DNA from: Parvimonas micra
GTDB taxonomy: Bacteria; Bacillota; Clostridia; Tissierellales; Peptoniphilaceae
Direction of reading: 5' to 3'
Length of the DNA stretch: 64,000 nucleotides
Assembly (NCBI RefSeq): GCF_037482165.1
Contig: NZ_CP148048.1
Span: forward strand, 930,001 to 994,000
Positions 30,050 through 37,770 of the stretch are shown piece by piece. A program made the translations under genes and the position numbers. Below the pieces are notes generated by a model that was not told the DNA's origin, ran no database searches, and saw only the letters and a program-made list of their open reading frames with translations. The stretch's first letter is position 1. Each line of letters starts with the position of its first letter.

Positions 30050-30078
30050 ATTATACTACTAATTTTTTACTTTTTCAA
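30050..30078 (-). promoter_or_regulatory. Promoter of the zinc operon
   Basis: Minus strand TTGAAA at 30078-30073, 17 bp, TATAAT at 30055-30050. Confidence 0.75.
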
Positions 30079-30102
30079 TAGTTAAAATCAAAATTTTTAC
30101 AA

Positions 30103-30140
30103 AAAAAATACTTAATTGAAAAATCAATTAAGTATTTTTT
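30103..30140. terminator. nrdAB terminator
   Basis: Perfect 16-bp stem (AAAAAATACTTAATTG and complement) around a 6-nt loop, A/T-flanked on both sides, just past the nrdB stop. Confidence 0.85.
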
Positions 30141-30145
30141 ATATT

Positions 30146-31195
30146 TTATAAATCATCTAAATCATCATCTATTACACTTGATTTTGAATAAGCTGAAGGT
30201 TTTGCTTCAAAGAAATCTGTCTTTATTGCATTTGGATCTGAATACTCACTAACCCATTTCATACTTTCTGGTTCTTCATCATAACCATCATAAAGTTTAC
30301 CAAAGTTTAAAGCAGTACTTCTTAAGTTTCCAAGATATTTTATATAATCTTCAACCATTTGCATTGTAAGTCCAGGAATATTTTCTCCCAACACGTATTT
30401 TCCCCAAGCAATTTCTTGTTCTACACCTGTTTTAATCATATCTTTATATACAGCAACTTTTTCTTCTGTAAATAATTCCGGTTCTTCATTTTGTAATTCT
30501 AAAAGCATTTTTTTGAATAACCAAAGATGTGTATTTTCATCTCTATTTATATATCTGATTTCTTGTACAGATCCAGGCATTTTTCCATTTCTTCCTAAAT
30601 TATAGAAGAACATAAATCCTGAATAGAAGTAAACTCCTTCAAGAATATAATTTGCAACCATTGTCTTTACTAGACTGTATGGATCTTTATTTTCTTGAAA
30701 CTCATTATATAAGTCTCCAATGAATTTATTTCTTGCAAGTAGATGTTCGTCATCTCTCCATTGATATAGAATATTTGTTCTTTCTTCAGGAGAACATATA
30801 CTATCTAACATATATCCATAACTTTGTGAATGGATAGCTTCTTGATAAGCTTGGATAGTAAGACAAAGGTTGATTTCATTTGCTGTTATATACTCTCCAA
30901 TATATGGAAGATTTGCAGTTTGAATACTGTCTAAAAATATTAGAAAACTTAAAACTTTATCAAAAGCAGTTTTTTCATATTCATCTAATATTTTATAATC
31001 TTTTAAATCTTGAAATAAATTTATTTCTTCCGGAATCCAGAAATTATTCATGGCATTTCTGTACCATTCTGTTGTCCAAGTATATTTTACATTGTTAAAA
31101 TCATTTAAATTTGTAGTATTTCCATTTATCATTTTTCTTTTTGACAATTCTATATCTCCATTTTCATTAAATAGAGCTTTTTTATTTAATTCCAT
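30146..31195 (-). CDS. nrdB: Class I ribonucleotide reductase, beta subunit
   Basis: 349 residues. Di-metal carboxylate protein that makes the radical for NrdA. Ligands visible in order: the aspartate in FLIFLDS, EAIHSQSY (glutamate, histidine and, four on, the radical tyrosine), the glutamate in YILEGVYFYSG, and RDENTHLWL. The tyrosine of the E. coli Tyr122 position is therefore kept, so a tyrosyl-radical enzyme is expected. The C-terminal acidic tail (SSVIDDDLDDL) is the NrdA-docking end. 12 bp after nrdA. Confidence 0.95.
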   Translation of the reverse strand: MELNKKALFNENGDIELSKRKMINGNTTNLNDFNNVKYTWTTEWYRNAMNNFWIPEEINLFQDLKDYKILDEYEKTAFDKVLSFLIFLDSIQTANLPYIGEYITANEINLCLTIQAYQEAIHSQSYGYMLDSICSPEERTNILYQWRDDEHLLARNKFIGDLYNEFQENKDPYSLVKTMVANYILEGVYFYSGFMFFYNLGRNGKMPGSVQEIRYINRDENTHLWLFKKMLLELQNEEPELFTEEKVAVYKDMIKTGVEQEIAWGKYVLGENIPGLTMQMVEDYIKYLGNLRSTALNFGKLYDGYDEEPESMKWVSEYSDPNAIKTDFFEAKPSAYSKSSVIDDDLDDL

Positions 31196-31207
31196 AATAT
31201 CTCCTTC

Positions 31208-33733
31208 CTATGCAGAACAACTATCGCATTCTTCAATATCTAAACTCTTACTTCTTATATAATAAATACTCTTTAAACCAACTTCACAAGATAAAATCAA
31301 AAGATTTAAAATTTGACTCATCTTATAATCTGTTGTGATATAAAGATTTAAACTTTGTCCTTGATCAATATGTCTTTGTCTAACTCCACCAGCTTTTATA
31401 GACCAAGTTTGATCTACTTCATGAGCATTTTCATAAAGCCAAAATGTTTCAGGAGTTAAATCAGGAGCAACTCTCGGAATAATTGAACCTTTTTTCTCTT
31501 CAAGGAAATATCTCATCATAACAGGATCTACTCCAGCTGTAGTTCCTGCGATAATAGAAGTTGAACCTGTCGGAGCAACAGCTAAAAGATAAGCATTTCT
31601 AAGTCCGTTTTTAGCAACTTTTTCTTTAAGTTCAATCCATTCTTTAGAATTATATTCTCTTTTTTCAAAATATTTTCCGTTTTGCCATTCTGAACCTTCA
31701 AAATATTTATAGCTTCCTTTTTCTTCGGCAATCTTTGAACTTTCTTTAATAGCAAAATAATTTATTTTTTCATAAACCTTATCCATAAATTCTAGATGTT
31801 CTTCAGTTTGCCACATAATTTTATTTTTTACAAGAGCATGATGATATCCACTTGTTCCAAGACCAATTGCTCTATATTTTGAATTTGTTATTTTAGCAAA
31901 AGGTGTTGGGTAGTAGTTTAAATCAATTACATTATCCAATGCTCTTATCATTGTAGAAACTACAAATTCCATTTCTTCATCATTTTTTAGATCAATATTT
32001 CCAAGAACTAAACTTGCAAGATTACAAACTACAAAATCTCCAGCTTTAACATCAGTTACAACATGATCTTCTCCATCTATTTGTAAAATTTTATCTTCAA
32101 CATCTAAAATTTCTTTCATATTTTGCATTATTTCAGTACAAAGATTTGAAGAGTAAATCATTCCCTTATGTGAATTTGGATTTGCATTATTTGCATTATC
32201 TCTATTAAAAATAAAAGGTGTGCCAGTTTCAACTTGACTCTTTAAAATTAATTTAACTAAATCTTTTACAGTTAAAACTCTTTTATCAAGTCTTGGCTCT
32301 TTAATACAAAGTCTGTATTTTTCTTCCCACTCTTCTCCATAAAAATCTTCCAAGCAGAATCCCATTACATCTTTTACTTCATGTGGACAGAATAAATACC
32401 AATTAGAATTTATATTTTCCTTTGCTAAACGCCAGAATAAATTAGGGAAACAAATTGCAGGGAAAACATCATGAGCTTTCATTCTGTCATCACCATTATT
32501 AGTTCTAAGATTTAAAAACTCGGGAATATCTCTATGCCAAACATCTAAATAAACAGCACAAGAGCCTTGTCTAACCCCTAGTTGATCAACTGCAACTGCT
32601 GTATCATTAGCAAGTTTTATCCATCTGATAACTCCACCTGCAACACCTTTAAATCCACGAATATCAGAACCACTTGCACGAACCTTTCCAAAATATAGTC
32701 CCATTCCACCACCATGTTTTGAAACTTGAGCAAAATTATCTATACTTCTATAAATTCCTTTTAAAGTATCAGGAACTGTATCTATGAAACAAGAAGAAAG
32801 TTGATGGAATGGCTTTCTCGCATTTGACATTGTAGGAGTTGCAACAGTTGCCTTTAAATTACTAAGAACGTCATAAACTTTTTTAGCAAAAGAAACTCTA
32901 TCTTTTTCAGGAATTGCGAGATGCATAGCAATACCCATAAACATTTCTTGCATTGTTTCAATTACTTTTTTATGTGAATCACAAATTAAATATCTCTTAT
33001 ATACTAAATCTAAAGATGAATAAGTAAATAACTCATCTCTACTGTCATCTATATACTTTTCAAGCTCATCAATATCATCACTTGAATAGTTTTCTAATAT
33101 ATATTCCCCATATAAATTAGCTTTTGTCAAAGCTTGTATCTTTGATTTAAAATCGACAATATGCCATTCTTTCTCATAATTTGAAATCTCTTTATGAATT
33201 TTATAAGCATAAATTCTAGCAGAAATATATTCCCAATTTGGATTTTCTTTCGAAGTCAATTCAGAAGATGCCTTTATTAAAAGCTCAACTTTTTCGTTCA
33301 AAGTAGAACTTGGTTTAACAAAAGACAAGAACTTTCTACATAATCTGTCAAGCTCATAACCTTCTGTTGAAAAATCTTTTTGAATTTTTGCAAGCACTTC
33401 AATTAAAGATTCATCTTCAATATATTCTCTAAAAGAATTTAATTCCTTTCTTAAAGAATTTCTTTTTTCTCTATATAAAATATAGCTTTTTAAAGTTTCA
33501 TAATGATTATTCTTAGTTAAAGTTTTTTCAACATAATCTTGAATTTCTTCAACACTTATACTTGAATTTTCATCCTTATTTTGTAAAATATTTTCAAAAA
33601 CCTCTTGTGCCAATTGTTTTGAAAGTACCTTTTTATCTTCATCACCAACACTAATAAATGCTTTATAAATTGCATTTTCTATTTTAGAAATATCAAATGA
33701 TACCTCTGATAAATCTCTCTTTATAATCCTCAA
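31208..33733 (-). CDS. nrdA: Class I ribonucleotide reductase, alpha subunit
   Basis: 841 residues. Reduces ribonucleotides to deoxyribonucleotides. N-terminal ATP-cone begins RIIKRDLSEVSFDISKIENA. Catalytic cysteines are seen in LSSCFIDT, NLCTEI (with the glutamate two on) and VVCNLAS; the radical-path tyrosine pair in SIYYIRS; and the redox pair CDSC at the extreme C terminus. Start: TTG at 33731-33733, eight bases after GGAGG, which sets the ATP-cone at the N terminus. A longer frame to 33790 has no ribosome site. NrdR-like boxes lie upstream. Aerobic-type enzyme in what looks like an anaerobe. Confidence 0.95.
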   Translation of the reverse strand: MRIIKRDLSEVSFDISKIENAIYKAFISVGDEDKKVLSKQLAQEVFENILQNKDENSSISVEEIQDYVEKTLTKNNHYETLKSYILYREKRNSLRKELNSFREYIEDESLIEVLAKIQKDFSTEGYELDRLCRKFLSFVKPSSTLNEKVELLIKASSELTSKENPNWEYISARIYAYKIHKEISNYEKEWHIVDFKSKIQALTKANLYGEYILENYSSDDIDELEKYIDDSRDELFTYSSLDLVYKRYLICDSHKKVIETMQEMFMGIAMHLAIPEKDRVSFAKKVYDVLSNLKATVATPTMSNARKPFHQLSSCFIDTVPDTLKGIYRSIDNFAQVSKHGGGMGLYFGKVRASGSDIRGFKGVAGGVIRWIKLANDTAVAVDQLGVRQGSCAVYLDVWHRDIPEFLNLRTNNGDDRMKAHDVFPAICFPNLFWRLAKENINSNWYLFCPHEVKDVMGFCLEDFYGEEWEEKYRLCIKEPRLDKRVLTVKDLVKLILKSQVETGTPFIFNRDNANNANPNSHKGMIYSSNLCTEIMQNMKEILDVEDKILQIDGEDHVVTDVKAGDFVVCNLASLVLGNIDLKNDEEMEFVVSTMIRALDNVIDLNYYPTPFAKITNSKYRAIGLGTSGYHHALVKNKIMWQTEEHLEFMDKVYEKINYFAIKESSKIAEEKGSYKYFEGSEWQNGKYFEKREYNSKEWIELKEKVAKNGLRNAYLLAVAPTGSTSIIAGTTAGVDPVMMRYFLEEKKGSIIPRVAPDLTPETFWLYENAHEVDQTWSIKAGGVRQRHIDQGQSLNLYITTDYKMSQILNLLILSCEVGLKSIYYIRSKSLDIEECDSCSA

Positions 33734-33801
33734 TAAAATCACCTCCGCAAATTTATACCCATTATAAAACAAAATATATATAGAAATCAAGTTTTATTTT
33801 T

Positions 33802-33815
33802 TACTATATATAGTA
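33802..33815. promoter_or_regulatory. NrdR-box-like palindrome 1
   Basis: TACTATATATAGTA, a perfect 14-bp palindrome close to the NrdR box core (ACTATATATAGT). About 70 bp upstream of nrdA. Confidence 0.6.
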
Positions 33816-33860
33816 TGTTTTGTAGTATTTTTAAAAATATTTTGGTGGATATAAAAATAT

Positions 33861-33874
33861 TACTATTAGTAGTA
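33861..33874. promoter_or_regulatory. NrdR-box-like palindrome 2
   Basis: TACTA-TTAG-TAGTA. Same arms as box 1, degenerate centre, 59 bp away centre to centre; paired boxes are usual for NrdR, although the spacing here is longer than normal. Confidence 0.45.
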
Positions 33875-33922
33875 AAAAAATTTTTTAATTTTTTTATAAA
33901 ATATATATAAAATAGAAAAATA

Positions 33923-33931
33923 TGATATAAT
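33923..33931 (+). promoter_or_regulatory. Extended -10 promoter of trmB
   Basis: TGATATAAT, about 37 bp before the trmB ATG; -35 not convincing. Confidence 0.5.
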
Positions 33932-33968
33932 ATTTGTAACGATAAAAAATTTTTATGAAAGGAAAATT

Positions 33969-34604
33969 ATGAGACTTAGAAAAAAATGGTGGGCAGTTCC
34001 TGAAATGAAAGAAAATGCTCAAGTAATATTCAATGCAGAAAACTTAAAAGGAAAATGGAACGAAGAATTTAAAAATAACAATCCTATAAATCTTGAACTT
34101 GGTTGTGGAAAAGGAAAATTTATAAGCGAAATTGCTGATATTAACAAGGACATTAATTACTGTATATTGGACTTGGACACAAATGCAATTGTATATGCAA
34201 CAAGAAAAATTAGGGATTTAGAATTGTTAAATGTTCGAGCAATTCCTACAAATATAGAAAAAATAGATGAGATATTTAACGAAAACTCTATATCTAGAAT
34301 TTACATAAATTTCTGTAATCCTTGGCCAAAGAAAAGACATCATAAAAGAAGACTTACTCATCCTAATTTTTTAGCAAAATACAATAAATTACTTGTAGAA
34401 GAGGGAGAAATACATTTTAAAACTGATGATGATGATTTATTCGAAGCAAGTTTGGAATACTTTAATGAAAACGGATTTGAAGTAATACTAATTACATATG
34501 ACTTAGCGAACTTTGAATATCCAAAAAACATAGAAACAGAATACGAAAATAAATTCAAATCATTAGGAATAAAAATAAAATTCTTAATAGCCAAGAAGAA
34601 ATAA
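33969..34604 (+). CDS. trmB: tRNA (guanine-N7-)-methyltransferase
   Basis: 211 residues. Adds the methyl group to G46 of tRNA using SAM. RLRKKWWAVPE at the N terminus, LELGCGKGKFI (SAM-binding loop) near residue 43, and INFCNPWPKKRHHKRRLTH near 117, the TrmB signature with the catalytic region, then FKTDDDDLFE. GAAAGG lies before the ATG. Single gene, divergent from nrdA. Confidence 0.96.
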   Translation: MRLRKKWWAVPEMKENAQVIFNAENLKGKWNEEFKNNNPINLELGCGKGKFISEIADINKDINYCILDLDTNAIVYATRKIRDLELLNVRAIPTNIEKIDEIFNENSISRIYINFCNPWPKKRHHKRRLTHPNFLAKYNKLLVEEGEIHFKTDDDDLFEASLEYFNENGFEVILITYDLANFEYPKNIETEYENKFKSLGIKIKFLIAKKK

Positions 34605-34628
34605 GAGCTTTGTCTTCCGAACGTCTCT

Positions 34629-34677
34629 CAACACGTCATCTTGAACGTAGTTGAGTAAAGTGAAACGAAGTTAATCT
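34629..34677. repeat. Degenerate copy of a GTCATCT-type repeat
   Basis: Begins CAACACGTCATCTTGAACG and ends GAAACGAAGTTAATCT. The first 13 bases equal those of the copy at 34780; the rest is a diverged and longer version of it. Confidence 0.45.
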
Positions 34678-34779
34678 AGCTCTAACTTTGTTTACTTGTA
34701 AACAATAGTAATTTTGAGAGAATAATTGTGTAATAGTGAAATAATTCACGTCTTTTTACTATTCAAAGAATATCTTCCC

Positions 34780-34812
34780 CAACACGTCATCTCGAGCGAA
34801 GTCGAGAGATCT
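34780..34812. repeat. REP-like palindromic element
   Basis: CAACACGTCAT followed by TCTCGA-GCGAAG-TCGAGA (34790-34807) and GATCT. The GAGCGAAGTCGAGA core resembles short interspersed repeats seen in many bacterial genomes. Copy number in this genome cannot be seen here. Confidence 0.5.
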
Positions 34813-34860
34813 CCTAAAGCCCCATATGATTGAATTTTGAAAATTTTAATTAAAAACAAC

Positions 34861-34896
34861 AAAAAGACAACAATTCAAACAAATTGTTGTCTTTTT
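34861..34896. terminator. Terminator of the HAD hydrolase gene
   Basis: Perfect 15-bp stem AAAAAGACAACAATT/AATTGTTGTCTTTTT with a 6-nt loop; usable in both directions. Confidence 0.85.
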
Positions 34897-34914
34897 AATT
34901 TATACCTATCTCAA

Positions 34915-35616
34915 TTATAAAGTTTTTAATTTTTCAATTAAGTCTTCAAAACTTCCCTTTTCACAATTTATTTCACAATCTGGAGCTGAATTAAGATTAT
35001 CTGTTACCAAATAACAATTCATTCCGATAGAACTAGCAGCAAAAATATCCTCTCTTTCATCATTACCAATCATTAAACAGTCCTTTGGCTCAACATCAAA
35101 TTTTTCACATAAATCTAAATAATACTTTGGGTTTGGCTTTGAAAAAGAACTATTACTATAATGAGTAACATAATCAAAGTCATCAACATCAAGTCCTGTC
35201 CATTTCAATCTAACTAAGGCATCCTCAGGAAAGACTGGATTAGTAGCAAGAATCACCTTTCTCCTATTCTTCTTTGCAAGTTCAACAGCAACCTTTGCCA
35301 AACTATTTTCAGTTGAAGACCTCTTAACCTTATTAAAAAATTGATTAGCATAAAAATCCGCTAACAATCCCTTAACATTTGATACGTCTGCATCTATGAC
35401 ACTTTCAAACCTATCCCAAAAAACTTCTTCATTAGTCTTCTTTCCATCATTCTTAATCATATCACCTGTCGCAGTCCAAATTGTTTCAACAAGTTTTTTA
35501 CTATCAATATTATAATCAGAAAATACTTTTGACAATTCTGTAAAATAAATATCAACAAATAATTTTTCATCCAAAGGAAGCAAAGTTCCATCCAAATCAA
35601 ATAATATAGCTTTCAT
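34915..35616 (-). CDS. HAD-superfamily hydrolase
   Basis: 233 residues. Motif I LFDLDGTLLP (nucleophile aspartate at 7), motif II ATNPVFP, motif III lysine in SKPNPKYY and motif IV GNDEREDIFA. A helical cap sits between residues 15 and 100 (type C1), so a phosphatase of a small phosphorylated metabolite is likely; the substrate is not readable. Single gene with its own promoter and terminator. AGGAGG precedes ATG. Confidence 0.88.
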   Translation of the reverse strand: MKAILFDLDGTLLPLDEKLFVDIYFTELSKVFSDYNIDSKKLVETIWTATGDMIKNDGKKTNEEVFWDRFESVIDADVSNVKGLLADFYANQFFNKVKRSSTENSLAKVAVELAKKNRRKVILATNPVFPEDALVRLKWTGLDVDDFDYVTHYSNSSFSKPNPKYYLDLCEKFDVEPKDCLMIGNDEREDIFAASSIGMNCYLVTDNLNSAPDCEINCEKGSFEDLIEKLKTL

Positions 35617-35705
35617 TTTTCCTCCTTAAATATTACTAATTACACCAAAATTTATGTAAAAAATAACATTAATTTAAAACTTAAAATCTTTTAAGTAATA
35701 CATAT

Positions 35706-35734
35706 ATTATAACGACTTGTATAATAATTTGCAA
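35706..35734 (-). promoter_or_regulatory. Promoter of the HAD hydrolase gene
   Basis: Minus strand TTGCAA at 35734-35729, 17 bp, TATAAT at 35711-35706. Confidence 0.7.
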
Positions 35735-35773
35735 ATAAAATTGGATATATTGATATTTCTAAATTAAAAAATA

Positions 35774-36889
35774 TTACTTTTCTTCAAGTCCTAAAAAATA
35801 AGTATTATTTTCTGTAAAAGTAACTACATGTATATTACTCTTAACTTTATTTTTTTCGTCTTCGGAACTATTAGTATGTCTTACACAACAATCAAAAAAT
35901 AATTCAATAACAATTTCTTTGTCTTCATTTCCATGTTTGTAAATTATTAATTCTACATCCCTTTTTAAAATCTCTTCATATATACTATCCATCCACCAAG
36001 CATCTGTCTTCCCTAATGACATACCATATATTATAAATAATTCCGCTTCTGTAAAATAAGATTTATATTTAATATCATATTGAGCCCAGTAAGATTTAAC
36101 TAATCTTTTTTCTTTAGATTTCCCTTTATCATAATTCTCCAAATCAATTCCAAAAAGAATTGACCTAGGAATATCTTGAACTCCATGAGGATGGATGATA
36201 TCATATATTAGATATGATGATAAAGATGTTGTAGTATAATAACAATTCAATTTATATTTAAGTTGATAATTTCTATCTGCTTCCGTATAGCAATGTGGAT
36301 CGAACTGATGTTTATCTAAATAAATATAATTATCTAAGAGTGAAGTATAATTAAAATTAAAAAATAAAAAATAATATAAGTTATAGTGCCAATTACCTTT
36401 TATAAATTTCAGGTCCTCAATATCTTGCAAATCCATTAAAAATTTTTCGAAAGATTGTATTGCAAGATTATTATTACTCACACCTTTATTTACTTCTAGT
36501 AAAGTATTAGCATCAACTAATTCATTTAAGAATCTTGTAAATAGTTCCTGAAATTTATCAATGCAACTTTCAATTTCAGTAATACTATTATTCCCTTTAA
36601 TATCTAATTCACTAATGGTATTTTCAAAATCACTCCAATTTTTTTTACCTTCTTCTTTATCTTCCTTCATTTTTTTATATAATATATTATTTTCATCTAC
36701 CAAATTAAAATATGTTATATAATCAAAAAAATCTGAATAACTAGTTGTTTTTCCTTCCATTCTTCCTTTTTTGTATTTCATTAATACAGATATATCAAAT
36801 CCATTTCCTACCAATACAAGTATATTATGCTGTTTTTTAAATTTTTTAAGTGAATTTCCATAATAGTTTTCATGATATTTTTTAAACAT
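35774..36889 (-). CDS. AbiH-family protein (putative phage abortive infection)
   Basis: 371 residues. ILVLVGNGFDISV near residue 25 and a YSDFFDY segment match the N-terminal signature of AbiH (GNGFDLxxGxxTxYxxF). FIIYGMSLGKTDAWWMDSI near residue 290 is the second conserved block of the family, and HPHGV lies between them. The family was named for a lactococcal abortive-infection gene; its biochemistry is not established. Start: ATG at 36887-36889 behind GGGAG; a frame extends to 36964 but overlaps the upstream gene and lacks a ribosome site. Preceded after 46 bp by an unrecognised membrane protein gene. Confidence 0.8.
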   Translation of the reverse strand: MFKKYHENYYGNSLKKFKKQHNILVLVGNGFDISVLMKYKKGRMEGKTTSYSDFFDYITYFNLVDENNILYKKMKEDKEEGKKNWSDFENTISELDIKGNNSITEIESCIDKFQELFTRFLNELVDANTLLEVNKGVSNNNLAIQSFEKFLMDLQDIEDLKFIKGNWHYNLYYFLFFNFNYTSLLDNYIYLDKHQFDPHCYTEADRNYQLKYKLNCYYTTTSLSSYLIYDIIHPHGVQDIPRSILFGIDLENYDKGKSKEKRLVKSYWAQYDIKYKSYFTEAELFIIYGMSLGKTDAWWMDSIYEEILKRDVELIIYKHGNEDKEIVIELFFDCCVRHTNSSEDEKNKVKSNIHVVTFTENNTYFLGLEEK

Positions 36890-36935
36890 ACAATTGCACT
36901 CCCATACTAAATTTATATTTTTTATGATAATATTA

Positions 36936-37628
36936 TTATTCAGCATCAAATTTCTTCGGTTCATAAATTTTATAATATTTTCCTTTGTATTTTATTATAT
37001 TTTCCTGCTTTTCATATTCATTTGTAGCTGAAATTTTTACTTCTGCTTCGTATAGGTCGGATTTTATTAATAGCTTTCCTTTTTGGTCATATAATTCAAT
37101 TTTTTTGTCTCTCATTTTAGAGATATTTTTTATTTCACTCTTTAATATTTCTTCGAGATGAGATTTTTCTTTTAGTTCTTTAAAATCACTTACTCCGTTT
37201 TCAATCACGATTGTATATGAAATGTTATAAATATTTTTTGTAGTTTCATGAGTATCAAGACTCTTTATTTCAAAAAGTAATATTATTACTATAGAAACTA
37301 AACTTATCATGTGTTTTATTTTTTCAGATTTCTTTGATATTATGATGAAAAAAATGTCTTCTAACAAAGCCAAAACCCATACAAATAATGCTATAACTAC
37401 CAAATCAACAATAAAAAAGAGTATAATTACTAAAGCGGCAATAACAAAATGAAATAATCCATAATATTTCAAAATCTTTTCAGGATTTTTCATTTTAGGA
37501 TTTCTCATTAAAATATTATATGCTTCAGAAACATACTCTTTATTTCTAATCTTATAGAACATAAGTCCTATATACATATATCTTGTCAAAATTAAAACCA
37601 TTAAACCATAAATAAATAAGCATCTCAT
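36936..37628 (-). CDS. Unrecognised membrane protein upstream of abiH-like gene
   Basis: 230 residues. Hydrophobic segments near 3-24, 58-80, 80-97 and 104-120, the two central ones nearly fused, then a soluble C-terminal half (about 125-230) rich in lysine and glutamate with predicted helix-strand alternation and a KGKYYKIYEPKK ending. No family recognised. A good ribosome site (AGGAG before ATG) marks it as real. It shares direction and a short gap with the AbiH-like gene, so the two probably form one transcript. Confidence 0.7.
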   Translation of the reverse strand: MRCLFIYGLMVLILTRYMYIGLMFYKIRNKEYVSEAYNILMRNPKMKNPEKILKYYGLFHFVIAALVIILFFIVDLVVIALFVWVLALLEDIFFIIISKKSEKIKHMISLVSIVIILLFEIKSLDTHETTKNIYNISYTIVIENGVSDFKELKEKSHLEEILKSEIKNISKMRDKKIELYDQKGKLLIKSDLYEAEVKISATNEYEKQENIIKYKGKYYKIYEPKKFDAE

Positions 37629-37726
37629 AGTTATTCTCCTAGTAATCTTAATAATTTACAACTCAAGATGATTATAACAAATTAAACTAATATATTCAAC
37701 AATTTAATGAAAATATTTTCATAAAA

Positions 37727-37751
37727 AATAGCGAAGTTTTTCTTCGCTATT
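37727..37751 (-). terminator. Transketolase terminator
   Basis: Perfect 10-bp stem AATAGCGAAG/CTTCGCTATT around TTTTT, with TTTTTT on the minus strand, 20 bp past the tkt stop. Confidence 0.85.
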
Positions 37752-37770
37752 CTTTATAATTTTTTATTAA

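Larger units (their letters stand above)
34605..34914. other. Gene-free region with degenerate repeats
   Basis: 310 bp, no credible gene, visibly richer in G+C than its surroundings in places. It holds two related CAACACGTCATCT-type elements (listed separately), a palindrome TTGTTTAC-TT-GTAAACAA at 34688-34705, and the terminator at 34861. Looks like insertion debris of a short repeat family. Confidence 0.6.

Noticed and set aside
33734-33790. N-terminal extension of NrdA
   Set aside because: It would place 19 residues before the ATP-cone and has no ribosome site, whereas GGAGG fits TTG at 33733.
36890-36964. N-terminal extension of the AbiH-like protein
   Set aside because: The extra 25 residues overlap the preceding gene, are low complexity (asparagine and isoleucine runs), and have no ribosome site; GGGAG fits the ATG at 36889.
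37631-37770. Additional small gene between the membrane protein and tkt
   Set aside because: Contains only the tkt terminator and AT-rich sequence without start and ribosome site.
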